Positions 7,605 through 16,367 of a stretch of DNA of 64,000 bases are shown here, piece after piece; position 1 is the first letter of the stretch, and the number at the start of each line of letters is the position of its first letter. Under the pieces are notes generated by a model, which searched no databases, had not been told where the DNA came from, and saw only the letters and a program-made list of their open reading frames with translations. The position numbers and the translations under genes are program-made. Source of the stretch: Testudinibacter crocodili (GTDB lineage Bacteria; Pseudomonadota; Gammaproteobacteria; Enterobacterales; Pasteurellaceae); contig VDHG01000037.1 of NCBI GenBank assembly GCA_006228005.1, forward strand, positions 1 to 64,000, given 5' to 3'.

Positions 7605-7856
7605 TTAATTTTTGCTTAAATGCGCTTGAATCAGCCGTACCATTTCGTCCAACGCCGGAGTGGGGGCGGATTGTTGCTTCATCAGCCAGCGAAACAACTC
7701 GGGATCGGTGTAATCCAATAATTCAACAAAAGTCGCCTTTTGTGCGTCAGAAAGATGCTCAAACCGGTTTTGGTAAAACGGCATAATCATAAAATCCAGC
7801 TCCAGCATCCCGCGCCGACAAGCCCATGCGATTTTTAATTGATTGTATTGACCCAT
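7605..7856 (-). CDS. sdhE: FAD assembly factor SdhE (YgfY/CptB family)
   Basis: The 83-residue protein contains the conserved RRGMLELD motif at about residues 14-21, which in E. coli SdhE surrounds the Gly needed for covalent attachment of FAD to succinate dehydrogenase and fumarate reductase flavoprotein subunits. The whole length matches the family (80-90 residues). It is encoded just upstream of rpoE on the same strand, but the rpoE promoter lies between them. It acts in the cytoplasm on the flavoprotein before complex assembly. Confidence 0.9.
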   Translation of the reverse strand: MGQYNQLKIAWACRRGMLELDFMIMPFYQNRFEHLSDAQKATFVELLDYTDPELFRWLMKQQSAPTPALDEMVRLIQAHLSKN

Positions 7857-7930
7857 CTTCTCTTCCTACGCTTACCGCGATTTAAGCCCCGAATGGCGCA
7901 AATCATACCATAATTCTTTAAACCGCAGGC

Positions 7931-7960
7931 ATAAAAAAACCCGACATCACATCGGGCTTT
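7931..7960 (-). terminator. Terminator of the rpmB-rpmG operon
   Basis: On the minus strand, CCCGA pairs with TCGGG and is followed by a run of seven Ts. It begins about 20 bp after the rpmG stop, so it should separate the ribosomal genes from sdhE. Confidence 0.85.
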
Positions 7961-7977
7961 TTCATTAAAAACAAAAA

Positions 7978-8148
7978 TTATTTAATTTTTGCTTCTTTAT
8001 ATAGAACATGCTTACGAACAACGGGATCGTATTTTTTGATCTCCATTTTTTCAGGCATGTTACGTTTGTTTTTTGTCGTAGTGTAGAAATGACCTGTTTC
8101 AGCAGTAGAAACCAGTTTGATTTTCTCACGAGCACCTTTACTTGCCAT
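7978..8148 (-). CDS. rpmG: 50S ribosomal protein L33
   Basis: The 56-residue protein reads [20 protein letters not shown] and ends [13 protein letters not shown], an unmistakable L33 of the Cys-free type. It starts 11 bp after the rpmB stop on the same strand, the standard rpmB-rpmG pair. It belongs to the large ribosomal subunit near the E site. A terminator follows. Confidence 0.97.
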   Translation of the reverse strand: MASKGAREKIKLVSTAETGHFYTTTKNKRNMPEKMEIKKYDPVVRKHVLYKEAKIK

Positions 8149-8159
8149 AATTCAGATCC

Positions 8160-8396
8160 TTAAAATTTTTCGCCTTTGGCACGTAAATCAGTCAAAACTG
8201 AATCGATACCTTTTTTATCAATAATCCGCATACCTTTGGCAGAAACGCGCAAAGTAACGAATCTTTTTTCACTTTCAACCCAAAAACGATGGGAGTGCAA
8301 ATTCGGTAGAAAACGACGTTTGGTCGCATTCATTGCGTGCGAACGGTTGTTACCAACTGCCGGACGCTTGCCTGTTACTTGACAGACTCTAGACAT
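8160..8396 (-). CDS. rpmB: 50S ribosomal protein L28
   Basis: The 78-residue protein begins [23 protein letters not shown] and contains [20 protein letters not shown], the L28 signature. It lacks the extra zinc-binding Cys pairs found in some L28 forms and has a single Cys at residue 5. It is the first gene of the rpmB-rpmG operon, preceded by a GGAG site and a leader of about 110 bases. Confidence 0.97.
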   Translation of the reverse strand: MSRVCQVTGKRPAVGNNRSHAMNATKRRFLPNLHSHRFWVESEKRFVTLRVSAKGMRIIDKKGIDSVLTDLRAKGEKF

Positions 8397-8507
8397 GGTT
8401 AATTCTCCAATAAAACTTATTTAGCTCGAGCTTCGTGGTTCGGATCCCGCCTTGCGGTAACCTCGTCAGGTGTGTAACCCGACCCACGCCAATATTAAAG
8501 GTGGGGG
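8397..8507 (-). promoter_or_regulatory. Structured 5' leader of rpmB
   Basis: The transcript from the promoter at 8508-8535 would carry about 105 bases before rpmB. This stretch has several short self-complementary segments: CCCAC with GTGGG near the 5' end, CCT-GACG-AGG, and CCGC-AAG-GCGG. Leaders of ribosomal operons often fold to bind a ribosomal protein for autogenous control. Here only the potential to fold is visible. Confidence 0.4.
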
Positions 8508-8535
8508 ATTATACCATTTTTTTGCAGTGACTCAA
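8508..8535 (-). promoter_or_regulatory. Strong sigma-70 promoter of rpmB-rpmG
   Basis: On the minus strand, TTGAGT (8535-8530) is followed after 16 bases by TATAAT (8513-8508). The -10 box is preceded by TGG, giving an extended -10 (TGGTATAAT). This suits a highly expressed ribosomal operon. Confidence 0.75.
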
Positions 8536-8589
8536 GTATAAAAACAGATTAAATCCAATTTTCAGCGACCAGTGGATCTTTTGCTCTGC

Positions 8590-9285
8590 TCATAACCAAC
8601 CCAGCTCAGAGAACGCGCGATAACTGCCATGCCCGATAACAAAATGATCCAGTAACCGCACTTCGACCAGATCGCATGCCAAACGGATCCGATCGGTAAT
8701 TGCACGATCGGCTTCACTCGGCTCGGCAATACCGGACGGATGGTTGTGCGCTAAAATTAAAGCCGCGGCATTATAGGCAAGTGCGGTTTTCACAATTTCA
8801 CGCGGATGCACATAGGCGCTGTTGATACTGCCGAGAAACATCTCCTCTTGTTTAATCAGACGATGTTGATTGTCTAAAAACAGCACTAAAAAAACTTCTC
8901 GCTGCCGTGCCTCCAATTCAGTTTGCAGATACAGCCGCACAGTTTCCGGATTCGAAAACACCACTTCGCACTGTAATTCTTGCTGCAAATAACGCTTGGT
9001 CATCTCTTTGCACGCCTGCAATTGAATATATTGTGTCAGCCCCAACCCTTTCATCTGACAAAACTGCTGTTGATCCACATTCAGCAATTCACGCAGCGAA
9101 CCGAAATGCACCAACACCTGTGCCGCCAATGCCATCACTGGGCAACCTTTAATACCAGTACGCAAAAAGATCGCCAGCAGCTCTTGGTCAGATAATTGTG
9201 CTGCACCATAATATAACAACTTTTCACGCGGCATCAGTTCATGGAACGTTAGCGCCTCTGAGCTTCCCTTGTTTTCACCCTTCAT
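8590..9285 (-). CDS. radC: RadC-family JAB-domain protein
   Basis: The protein has about 231 residues from the chosen ATG at 9285; an in-frame TTG lies nine bases further upstream. It begins with a helix-hairpin-helix-like region (REKLLYYGAAQLSDQELLAIFLRTG, then MKGLG). The JAB/MPN metal site follows at about residues 177-190 (LAHNHPSGIAEPSEAD), the JAMM-type His-X-His plus Asp. RadC was once called a DNA repair protein; its true biochemical role is unsettled. AAGAGA at 9296-9301 gives ten bases to the ATG. It is divergent from coaBC. Confidence 0.9.
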   Translation of the reverse strand: MKGENKGSSEALTFHELMPREKLLYYGAAQLSDQELLAIFLRTGIKGCPVMALAAQVLVHFGSLRELLNVDQQQFCQMKGLGLTQYIQLQACKEMTKRYLQQELQCEVVFSNPETVRLYLQTELEARQREVFLVLFLDNQHRLIKQEEMFLGSINSAYVHPREIVKTALAYNAAALILAHNHPSGIAEPSEADRAITDRIRLACDLVEVRLLDHFVIGHGSYRAFSELGWL

Positions 9286-9353
9286 CACACACAATCTCTT
9301 CTTAAAAGATAAGCAGAACAGCAGTTTGCTTGCCTAAACTGAGGAAGAAAACG

Positions 9354-9431
9354 ATGGATAACTATTTTTGCGATCCAGTGCGTAAAACCCGTAACCAAGC
9401 TGCCCTAGCCCAAGCAAGAAAATTCCAGTAA
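9354..9431 (+). CDS. Possible 25-residue small protein, unknown
   Basis: ATG 9354 is preceded by GAGGA (9341-9345) at eight bases and encodes MDNYFCDPVRKTRNQAALAQ before stopping at TAA 9429-9431. The start context is good, but the frame is too short to judge by composition, and I recognise no family. It sits in the radC-coaBC divergent region, 46 bp before coaBC, so it could also be a leader peptide. Confidence 0.25.
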   Translation: MDNYFCDPVRKTRNQAALAQARKFQ

Positions 9432-9477
9432 AATAGTGCAAATTGACTAACGGAAATCACAACTTGAGAACCTCGCC

Positions 9478-10695
9478 ATGTCAGAATTAAACGGAAAACG
9501 CATTGTCGTCGGTATCAGCGGCGGAATTGCTGCCTATAAAAGCATAGAACTGATCCGCTTGTTACGCAAAAGCCATGCCGAAGTGCGAGTAGTGTTGACC
9601 GATGCCGCTACTCACTTTGTCACGCCACTGACCTTGCAGGCAATTTCCGGTCATCCGGTGGCGGATTCGCTGCTGGATCCACAAGCCGAGTTAGCAATGG
9701 GGCATATTGAATTGGCAAAATGGGCAGACTGTATCGTGATTGCCCCTGCCACTGCCGATTTGCTGGCACGTCTTGCTGTCGGCATTGCCAATGATCTGTT
9801 GACGACGATCTGTCTCGCCAGCGCAGCGCCAATTTTGTTAGCACCAGCAATGAACCAACAGATGTATCGCCAAACGGTTGTGCAGCAAAATTTATCATTG
9901 TTGCAACAACGCGGCTTGAAACTGATTGGTCCCAATGACGGTGAACAAGCTTGTGGCGATGTCGGTGCCGGACGTATGTCTGAACCACATGAAATTTTCA
10001 ACTGCATTCAAACCGCACTTTCAAGTGAGCAGCCATTTAAAGGCTTAAAAGTTACCATTACCGCGGGTCCGACACGCGAAGCCATCGATCCGGTGCGCTT
10101 TATCAGTAATCACAGTTCCGGTAAAATGGGGTTTGCTTTAGCCCGTGCCTTTGCCGAACAAGGCGCTGAAGTCAGTTTGGTTGCCGGTCCGGTCAATTTG
10201 ACAACGCCACAAAATGTGCGGCGCTACGATGTGGAATCGGCACAACAGATGCACGATGTCACCTTATCCCTGGCGCCACAGCAAGATATTGTGATCGGCT
10301 GCGCCGCAGTGGCAGACTATCGGATGCAGACCGTTGCCGAGCAGAAACTAAAAAAAACTAATAACAATGAGCAACTGGTGTTAACCTTAGTCAAAAATCC
10401 GGATATCATCGCTGCGGTCGCAGCGCTATCAGTACAGCGTCCGTTTGTGGTCGGCTTCGCTGCCGAAACTCAAGCAGTGTTGGAGTATGCAGCTAAAAAA
10501 CTACAACGCAAAAATTTGGATATGATCTGTGCCAACGATGTTGCGCTACAAGGGCAGGGCTTTAACAGTGAGCACAACGCCTTAACTGTGCTGTGGAAAG
10601 GCGGGCAACAGCAGCTGCCACTCAGTGATAAATACACGCTAAGCCAAAAACTGGCGGCATTGATCGTACAGCAATATCGTGCTGGCGAAGGCTAA
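9478..10695 (+). CDS. coaBC: Bifunctional phosphopantothenoylcysteine decarboxylase/phosphopantothenate-cysteine ligase
   Basis: The 405-residue fusion carries out two steps of coenzyme A synthesis. The N-terminal CoaC flavoprotein half has [18 protein letters not shown], the active His about 76 ([11 protein letters not shown]) and the catalytic Cys about 159 ([12 protein letters not shown]). The C-terminal CoaB ligase half begins near residue 190 with [20 protein letters not shown] and GKMG. All key residues are present. It heads the coaBC-dut-slmA cluster, a conserved order in gamma-proteobacteria. Confidence 0.95.
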   Translation: MSELNGKRIVVGISGGIAAYKSIELIRLLRKSHAEVRVVLTDAATHFVTPLTLQAISGHPVADSLLDPQAELAMGHIELAKWADCIVIAPATADLLARLAVGIANDLLTTICLASAAPILLAPAMNQQMYRQTVVQQNLSLLQQRGLKLIGPNDGEQACGDVGAGRMSEPHEIFNCIQTALSSEQPFKGLKVTITAGPTREAIDPVRFISNHSSGKMGFALARAFAEQGAEVSLVAGPVNLTTPQNVRRYDVESAQQMHDVTLSLAPQQDIVIGCAAVADYRMQTVAEQKLKKTNNNEQLVLTLVKNPDIIAAVAALSVQRPFVVGFAAETQAVLEYAAKKLQRKNLDMICANDVALQGQGFNSEHNALTVLWKGGQQQLPLSDKYTLSQKLAALIVQQYRAGEG

Positions 10696-10726
10696 AATAA
10701 CAACATAAAAACGAGAACATAAAAAA

Positions 10727-11182
10727 ATGAAAAAAATCGACATCAAAGTTTTGGATCCACGTATCGGCAACGAATTTCCACTGCCAAGTTATGCCACGCC
10801 CGGATCTGCCGGTTTGGATCTGCGTGCTTTGCTGAATCAAGCTATCACGTTGCAGCCCGGCGAAACCCAATTGATTCCGACCGGTTTATCCATTTACGTT
10901 GCCGACCCCAATCTGGCAGCGGTTATCCTGCCTCGTTCCGGCTTGGGGCATAAAAATGGCATTGTATTGGGCAATTTAGTCGGGCTAATCGACTCCGATT
11001 ATCAAGGGCCGTTAATGGTATCATTGTGGAATCGTGGCAATACGCCTTTCACGGTAGAGGTCGGTGATCGCATTGCGCAACTGGTGTTTGTACCGGTGGT
11101 GCAGGCGGAATTTAACGTTGTCACCGAATTCGACCAGACCGAACGTGGCAGCGGCGGTTTCGGGCACTCCGGTAAGCAATAA
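10727..11182 (+). CDS. dut: dUTP diphosphatase (dUTPase)
   Basis: The 151-residue trimeric-type dUTPase shows all five motifs: [27 protein letters not shown] with the catalytic Asp, GDRIAQLVF, and the mobile C-terminal [10 protein letters not shown]. It hydrolyses dUTP to dUMP, keeping uracil out of DNA and feeding thymidylate synthesis. It lies 31 bp after coaBC and six bp before slmA, so the three are probably co-transcribed. Confidence 0.96.
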   Translation: MKKIDIKVLDPRIGNEFPLPSYATPGSAGLDLRALLNQAITLQPGETQLIPTGLSIYVADPNLAAVILPRSGLGHKNGIVLGNLVGLIDSDYQGPLMVSLWNRGNTPFTVEVGDRIAQLVFVPVVQAEFNVVTEFDQTERGSGGFGHSGKQ

Positions 11183-11188
11183 CGCGTC

Positions 11189-11806
11189 ATGAATCATTCT
11201 GTAAATAATAGCCCATCGGCAAAACGTTCGATAAAAGAGCGGCGTAAACAAGTGCTGACCGTGCTTGCGCATATGCTGCATTCCGAGAAAGGCATGGAGC
11301 GCATCACCACCGCCCGTTTGGCACAAGAGATCGGCGTGTCCGAAGCCGCACTTTATCGCTATTACCCCAGCAAAACCAAGATGTTCGAAGCGTTGATCGA
11401 TCTGATTGAAGAGAATCTGCTACACCGCATCAAGCAGTCGATAAAAAATGACACCGACACCGTAACTCGCATTCATAATATTATGCAAATGATTCTGGAT
11501 TTTGCGCGCAAAAATCCAGGCATGACCAGAGTGCTGAGCGGACATGCGCTGATGTTTGAAGATCCAGCACTCAAAGTACGGATCGTCAAATTTTTCGACG
11601 GTCTGGAATTGCAATTCAACAATATTTTGCAAATGCAGCGCTTACGCAACGGTAAAGCATTTGAAATTGATGAAAAAGTGATCGCCGCTCATCTGGTGAC
11701 CTTTTGCGAAGGGCAATTTTTACGCTACGTGCGCACCAATTTTCGTCGCAACAACCACAGTGAATTTGAACAACAATGGCCGTTATTTGCGTCCTTATTA
11801 AAATAG
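11189..11806 (+). CDS. slmA: Nucleoid occlusion factor SlmA
   Basis: The 205-residue TetR-family protein has its helix-turn-helix at about residues 33-62 ([21 protein letters not shown] followed by [11 protein letters not shown]). In E. coli, SlmA bound to specific chromosomal sites blocks FtsZ ring assembly over the nucleoid. The C-terminal dimer domain contains [20 protein letters not shown], typical of SlmA. It follows dut by six bp, the conserved neighbour, which supports the name over other TetR regulators. Confidence 0.92.
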   Translation: MNHSVNNSPSAKRSIKERRKQVLTVLAHMLHSEKGMERITTARLAQEIGVSEAALYRYYPSKTKMFEALIDLIEENLLHRIKQSIKNDTDTVTRIHNIMQMILDFARKNPGMTRVLSGHALMFEDPALKVRIVKFFDGLELQFNNILQMQRLRNGKAFEIDEKVIAAHLVTFCEGQFLRYVRTNFRRNNHSEFEQQWPLFASLLK

Positions 11807-11813
11807 CGTTACT

Positions 11814-12038
11814 ATGATCATTCCATGGCAAACATTAGCAGCAGAAACTCTCGACAATATCTTGGAATCTTTTGTGCTGCGTGAGGGAACCGATTACGGT
11901 GCAATCGAGCTGACATTGGCGCAAAAAAAGACACAGCTACGTCGCCAACTGGAAGCAGGCAATGCCATATTAGTATGGTCAGAGCTACATCAGTCGATTG
12001 ATATCAAAGATAAAAAATTATTTTTACAAGCACAATAA
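11814..12038 (+). CDS. YheU-family protein, unknown function
   Basis: The 74-residue protein begins [29 protein letters not shown], the signature of the YheU family. No enzymatic or binding role is established for the family that I know. It starts eight bp after slmA and lies 44 bp before crp, a neighbour arrangement I recall from other Pasteurellaceae. Small, acidic and soluble, with no membrane segment. Confidence 0.8.
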   Translation: MIIPWQTLAAETLDNILESFVLREGTDYGAIELTLAQKKTQLRRQLEAGNAILVWSELHQSIDIKDKKLFLQAQ

Positions 12039-12082
12039 GCCGTATTGTTGAGAATACAGCAACATCGTTAAAAGAGGCATTT

Positions 12083-12727
12083 ATGCAAGATCAATTTGCA
12101 ACAAAACCAACATCTTCAGATCCAACATTAGAGTGGTTTCTTTCTCATTGCCATATCCATAAATATCCGTCGAAAAGCACCTTGATTCACGCCGGTGAAA
12201 AAGCCGAAACGTTATATTATTTAATCAAAGGCACAGTTTCGGTGTCGATTAAAGATGAAGACGGCAAAGAGATGATTCTTTCATATCTGAACCAAGGAGA
12301 TTTTGTCGGCGAAATCGGGCTATTTGAACAAGAAAGTGAGCGCACGGCTTGGGTGCGTGCCAAGACCACTTGCGAGGTGGCAGAAATTTCCTATAAAAAA
12401 TTCCGCCAACTGATTCAAATCAATCCTGAAGTGCTGATGTACCTTTCGACCCAGCTGGCAAGACGCTTGCAACACACTTCCAAACAAGTCAGCAATCTAG
12501 CGTTTTTGGATGTGACCGGACGCATTGCACAAACGCTACTAAATTTAGCAAGAATGCCAGAAGCCATGACACACCCTGATGGCATGCAAATCAAGATTAC
12601 TCGTCAGGAAATCGGACAGATCGTCGGCTGCTCGCGCGAAACCGTCGGTCGGATTCTAAAAATGCTAGAAGATCAAAACCTGATCTCGGCACACGGTAAA
12701 ACTATTGTGGTGTACGGCACCCGCTAA
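12083..12727 (+). CDS. crp: cAMP-activated global transcriptional regulator CRP
   Basis: The 214-residue protein has the cyclic-nucleotide-binding domain ([23 protein letters not shown], where Glu, Arg and Ser bind cAMP) and the C-terminal helix-turn-helix [21 protein letters not shown], nearly identical to E. coli CRP. In Pasteurellaceae it controls sugar use and natural competence. An RBS (AAGAGG) lies just upstream. A strong terminator follows. Confidence 0.97.
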   Translation: MQDQFATKPTSSDPTLEWFLSHCHIHKYPSKSTLIHAGEKAETLYYLIKGTVSVSIKDEDGKEMILSYLNQGDFVGEIGLFEQESERTAWVRAKTTCEVAEISYKKFRQLIQINPEVLMYLSTQLARRLQHTSKQVSNLAFLDVTGRIAQTLLNLARMPEAMTHPDGMQIKITRQEIGQIVGCSRETVGRILKMLEDQNLISAHGKTIVVYGTR

Positions 12728-12746
12728 GACCGCACTTTATCATGTT

Positions 12747-12784
12747 AAAAACCTTGCAGGGCGTGCTCTGCAAGGTTTTTTATT
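12747..12784 (+). terminator. Rho-independent terminator of crp
   Basis: AAAACCTTGCAG pairs with CTGCAAGGTTTT around an eight-base loop and is followed by more Ts. It is a textbook terminator 20 bp after the crp stop. Confidence 0.92.
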
Positions 12785-12791
12785 GTTTAAA

Positions 12792-12848
12792 GATAATAAC
12801 AATTTTCATTTGTCAAAGCCCGCGCACTTCTTTATGATAATGGTTATT
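12792..12848 (+). promoter_or_regulatory. Two candidate Fur boxes upstream of the methyltransferase gene
   Basis: GATAATAACAATTTTCATT (12792-12810) matches the 19-base Fur consensus GATAATGATAATCATTATC at 13 positions. A second segment (12830-12848) contains ATGATAATGGTTAT, which matches the inner consensus at 12 of 14. Both lie in the promoter region of the next gene. The background is AT-rich, so this needs a scored search. Confidence 0.4.
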
Positions 12849-12902
12849 TAAAATATATCTTTAAACTCAATCCAGAAAAATAAAAAGTGTGAAGGTGTGA
12901 AT

Positions 12903-13664
12903 ATGAAAAAAGAGGAAGTCGGGCACAATTTCTTGGCACGTTTAGGCAAAACTCGCTTGCGTCCAGGCGGGCGACGTGCCACCGAATGGCTGATTGAACA
13001 CGGCAACTTCAATTCCGGCTGCCAAGTGCTGGAAGTGGCGTGCAATATGGCAACCACCGCAATCGGTTTGGCAAAGCAATACGGCTGCCAAATCACTGGC
13101 GTCGATTTAGACGAACAAGCATTAAGCAAAGCCGAAGCCAATATTCAGCGCCACGGTTTACAGCATAAAATCCACCTCCAACGCGCCAATGCTACTAAGT
13201 TGCCGTTTGCCGACAACTGTTTTGATGTGGTGATCAACGAAGCAATGCTGACCATGCTACCGCTGGAAGCGAAGCGCAAAGCCATCAGCGAGTATTTTCG
13301 CGTGCTGAAACCGGGTGGCGTATTGCTGACCCATGATGTAATGCTGACCCGCGATGACGACCCCGAAATTATCCAAGATCTGCGCCATGCGATTAACATC
13401 ACCGTCACACCGCTGAGCCAAGCAAACTGGCAAAATCTATTTCTGGAGTGTGGTTTTTCCCGTTGCAAATCAATTCATGACCGCATGACGCTATTATCGC
13501 CAATCGGCATGATTTATGATGAAGGCGTCGCCGGCACATTCAACATTGTGCGTAATGCTTTAAAACCGCAAAATTTTCCAACTTTTAAGAAAATGTTTAA
13601 GCTGTTCAATGACCCACAACAGCGGCTGAATTTTATTGCGGTATGCAGCTATAAAGCCGGGTAA
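12903..13664 (+). CDS. Class I SAM-dependent methyltransferase, substrate unknown
   Basis: The 253-residue protein has a Rossmann-type methyltransferase core: motif I VLEVACNMATTA (about residues 40-51), the acidic motif II GVDLDEQAL, motif III-like NATKLPFADNCFDVVINEAM and YFRVLKPGGVLLTHD. Motif I is unusual: the usual G-x-G is replaced by A-C-N-M-A. Relatives I recall in Haemophilus have a similar CNMGTT, so the Ala for Gly is a further change. ATG 12903 was chosen over GTG 12897 because AAGG lies seven bases before it. Two candidate Fur boxes upstream suggest iron control. Confidence 0.8.
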   Translation: MKKEEVGHNFLARLGKTRLRPGGRRATEWLIEHGNFNSGCQVLEVACNMATTAIGLAKQYGCQITGVDLDEQALSKAEANIQRHGLQHKIHLQRANATKLPFADNCFDVVINEAMLTMLPLEAKRKAISEYFRVLKPGGVLLTHDVMLTRDDDPEIIQDLRHAINITVTPLSQANWQNLFLECGFSRCKSIHDRMTLLSPIGMIYDEGVAGTFNIVRNALKPQNFPTFKKMFKLFNDPQQRLNFIAVCSYKAG

Positions 13665-13688
13665 CTAAAGTCGATCGCACTTTTCTAG

Positions 13689-13713
13689 CCGCACTTTCAC
13701 CTAAAAAGTGCGG
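13689..13713. terminator. Inverted uptake-signal terminator
   Basis: CCGCACTTT and AAAGTGCGG pair around a seven-base loop and are followed by TTTT on the plus strand. It separates the convergent methyltransferase and trmO genes. Confidence 0.75.
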
Positions 13714-13728
13714 TTTTCTGCTTCAATC

Positions 13729-13763
13729 GCAACCACTAATTGCAACCACTAATTGCAACCACT
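13729..13763. repeat. 13-bp tandem repeat across the trmO stop codon
   Basis: The unit GCAACCACTAATT occurs at 13729-13741 and 13742-13754, with a nine-base partial copy at 13755-13763. On the minus strand the repeat encodes the last residues of TrmO and its TAG stop. Because 13 is not a multiple of three, a change in copy number shifts only the C-terminal residues. Confidence 0.85.
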
Positions 13764-14476
13764 TCAGCGCTGTTGTTTGCCACAAAACGAAAACGGACGT
13801 TGAATTGCCAGATGCTGATGCCGTAAATCCGTTCACTGTAATGGCGATCGCCGCTTTGTTGCTGATAAGCCGGGCGTGGATCTTGTTCAATCAGTTGGCG
13901 GATAAAACGTTGTAGGTTCGGATAATCGTATTGTTGCTGTATAAACGCCTCCACATCGGGAGCAAACCGCACTTGGATCTCGCTGCTGGGTTTGGTTTGA
14001 GCAAAACCGCTTACGGCATTTGGTTCACTATCGGCGTAGGCAAGATAGGGCTTGATATCCAGAATCGGCGTACCGTTGACTAAGTCGATGCCGCCAACCT
14101 GTAACCGCACTTTACCCTTCTCTATTTGGATGCCGTCCAACCGCACTTTGGATAAACCGATTGGGTTTGGGCGGTGGGTGGCGCGCGAAGCGAACACACC
14201 AACTCGCTGGTTGCCGCCCAGACGTGGTGGGCGCACGGTGGGCTGCCATTTATCGACAGCGATGCGATCAAACTGAAAAATCAGCCATAAATGGCTGAAC
14301 TGTTCCAAACCTCGTACCGTTTCGGGCTGATTATAGGGCGGCAACAGCTCAATGATGCCCGTGCCGTCTGGCACCAAATCCGGCTGACGCGGCACAGCAA
14401 ATTTTTCATTATACGGCGTGCGTGCGACTGCCACCGGTTGCAGTTGTAACGCAGAAAATACGAAATCCACTGACAT
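13736..14476 (-). CDS. trmO: tRNA (N6-threonylcarbamoyladenosine-37-N6)-methyltransferase TrmO
   Basis: The 246-residue protein (also YaeB/TsaA) has the UPF0066 beta-barrel motifs: [37 protein letters not shown] and [17 protein letters not shown]. The RPNPIG loop forms part of the SAM site. The enzyme N6-methylates t6A37 in a threonine tRNA and improves decoding. The C-terminal domain includes [15 protein letters not shown]. The last codons and stop lie in a 13-bp tandem repeat, so the extreme C-terminus may differ between strains. Confidence 0.93.
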   Translation of the reverse strand: MSVDFVFSALQLQPVAVARTPYNEKFAVPRQPDLVPDGTGIIELLPPYNQPETVRGLEQFSHLWLIFQFDRIAVDKWQPTVRPPRLGGNQRVGVFASRATHRPNPIGLSKVRLDGIQIEKGKVRLQVGGIDLVNGTPILDIKPYLAYADSEPNAVSGFAQTKPSSEIQVRFAPDVEAFIQQQYDYPNLQRFIRQLIEQDPRPAYQQQSGDRHYSERIYGISIWQFNVRFRFVANNSAEVVAISGCN

Positions 14477-14632
14477 TCTGGACTTTTCCTCTTAAAAAAG
14501 CACGAAAATACCCGCTCAAATCAAAACACGGAGAAAATTTTGGCATATAATACCACTCAAATTATAAACAAACATCAACAGACCCTAGTGTGGCGTATAA
14601 CCGCACTTTTATTTTTTATTAAAATAGTAACG

Positions 14633-15553
14633 ATGGATAAGACCTCTTTAAAAATGTGGCTGGAAACTGCCCGACCGAAAACCTTGCCACTGGCGTTAGC
14701 ATCGATTGTCAGCGGATCGGCGTTGGCAAAATGGAATGGCAGTTTCAGCTTGCCGATTCTGTTACTGTCAATTTTGACCGCACTTTTATTGCAGGTCGTC
14801 TCCAATTTCGCCAACGATTACGGCGATCACCTCAAAGGCTCTGACACTGCCGACCGCATCGGCCCGCTACGCGGCATTCAGCATGGGGTGATCAGCCCCA
14901 AACAACTTAAAGCCGGGCTGATTTTAGTTATTCTAGCCACCTTATGCTGCGGCTCGGCGCTGATTTTGCTCGCCACCGAAAGCTGGCAGGATTTGATCGC
15001 TTTTGCGGTATTGGGCGTGGTGGCGGTGTTGGCGTCGATCACTTACACCATCGGGCGCAAACCCTACGGTTATTTAGGTTTGGGTGATATTTCGGTGTTG
15101 ATCTTTTTCGGCTGGCTCGGTGTGGGCGGCAGTTATTACCTGCAAATTCACCGTATCGACTTTCCGGTGTTGATGGTTGCCACTGCGTGTGGCTTATTGG
15201 CGACCGCCGTGTTGAATATCAACAATCTGCGCGACATCGAACAGGATCGCAAAGTCGGCAAAAATACTCTTGCGGTGCGACTGGGCGATAAACCTGCCAA
15301 AATTTATCACTGTTGGCTGCTTGCCTGTGCCATGGTGCTATATTTGGTATTTACGCTGCTCTATTTTCCACATTGGTCAGGGTTATTGCCAATTTTAGCC
15401 TTTCCGTTGCTGATCAAACACGCTTGGATGGTGTTTCACGCCGAACAGCCGCAACAGCTTCGTCCGATGTTGGCACAAATGTCACTGCTGGCGCTATCGG
15501 TTAATCTGCTATTTAGCACCGGATTACTGCTGTCAAGCGGGTTTAATTGGTAA
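14633..15553 (+). CDS. menA: 1,4-dihydroxy-2-naphthoate polyprenyltransferase
   Basis: The 306-residue integral membrane protein of the UbiA family carries the first Asp motif NFANDYGDHLKGSDTADR (prenyl diphosphate/Mg binding) and the second NINNLRDIEQDRKVGKNTLA. It joins a prenyl chain to DHNA, making demethylmenaquinone for anaerobic respiration. A longer frame opens at 14540 with TTG, but its extra residues lack family features and contain an uptake signal; ATG 14633 (MDKTSLKMWLETARPKTLPL) matches the usual start. It is 68 bp upstream of rraA, as in E. coli. Confidence 0.94.
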   Translation: MDKTSLKMWLETARPKTLPLALASIVSGSALAKWNGSFSLPILLLSILTALLLQVVSNFANDYGDHLKGSDTADRIGPLRGIQHGVISPKQLKAGLILVILATLCCGSALILLATESWQDLIAFAVLGVVAVLASITYTIGRKPYGYLGLGDISVLIFFGWLGVGGSYYLQIHRIDFPVLMVATACGLLATAVLNINNLRDIEQDRKVGKNTLAVRLGDKPAKIYHCWLLACAMVLYLVFTLLYFPHWSGLLPILAFPLLIKHAWMVFHAEQPQQLRPMLAQMSLLALSVNLLFSTGLLLSSGFNW

Positions 15554-15621
15554 TTTTTATGTTTCCTGTTTATACTAGCCGCTAATGTGCTGATGATTTA
15601 TTATCGATTAAGGATAGGGTT

Positions 15622-16137
15622 ATGCGTATTGACACCTCAGAATTGTGTGATATTTATCAAGATCAAATTGACGTGGTAGAGCCTATTTTCTCCAGCTTTG
15701 GCGGAAAAACCTCTTTCTGTGGCAAAGTCACCACCGTGAAATGCTTTGAAAGCAACGGTTTGATTGAAGAAGTCTTGGAAGAAGACGGGCTGGGACGAGT
15801 GCTGTTGATCGATGGCGGCGGTTCGGTACGCCGTGCCTTGATCGATGCAGATTTGGCGCAGCTGGCGGCGGACAACGACTGGGAAGGCATTATCGTTTAT
15901 GGCGCCGTTCGTCAGCTGGATATTTTGGAAAATCTAGACATCGGCATTCATGCGTTAGCGCCAATTCCGGTGTCCGCCGATGATAAAACCCTCGGCGAAA
16001 CCGATGTGCCGATCAATTTTGGTGGTGTCTCATTCCTGCCGGAAGATTATGTGTACGCTGATTTAACCGGCATTATCTTATCGCCGGAACCGTTGGAACT
16101 GAATGCAGAAACTGCAAACCCAACCTTTGAAGACTAA
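15622..16137 (+). CDS. rraA: Ribonuclease E activity regulator RraA
   Basis: The 171-residue protein begins [28 protein letters not shown] and contains [23 protein letters not shown] and [19 protein letters not shown], typical of RraA. This ring-shaped trimer binds the C-terminal scaffold of RNase E and slows mRNA decay. RraA shares the fold of some aldolases, but the menA neighbour supports the regulator. The C-terminus has about ten residues beyond the core. Confidence 0.94.
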   Translation: MRIDTSELCDIYQDQIDVVEPIFSSFGGKTSFCGKVTTVKCFESNGLIEEVLEEDGLGRVLLIDGGGSVRRALIDADLAQLAADNDWEGIIVYGAVRQLDILENLDIGIHALAPIPVSADDKTLGETDVPINFGGVSFLPEDYVYADLTGIILSPEPLELNAETANPTFED

Positions 16138-16148
16138 CTCGTTGATCA

Positions 16149-16180
16149 GCCTCTGATTGCCATCGATGACAGAGGCTTTT
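16149..16180 (+). terminator. Terminator of menA-rraA
   Basis: GCCTCTG (16149-16155) pairs with CAGAGGC (16170-16176) and is followed by TTTT. It starts 12 bp after the rraA stop. The remaining 16181-16367 shows nothing definite beyond the promoter region of the next gene. Confidence 0.85.
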
Positions 16181-16367
16181 CTCCCTCACCCTTCACCCAC
16201 TCATCGCGTTAGCCTTTTTCCTTGTGCCAGTTCACATTTCTGGCAATTGCTTATTCCATGTAGTTAATAAAATTATAACATTCTGCTATATTCAAACCTT
16301 ACAACCAACAAGACGATTAAGCCACAGCCTTAAATTGTGCTGAGTATTTGTCGATAAGGAAAACATT

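Noticed and set aside
14540..14632. N-terminal extension of menA
   Set aside because: It begins with TTG, contains an uptake signal and lacks family similarity; the usual start matches ATG 14633.
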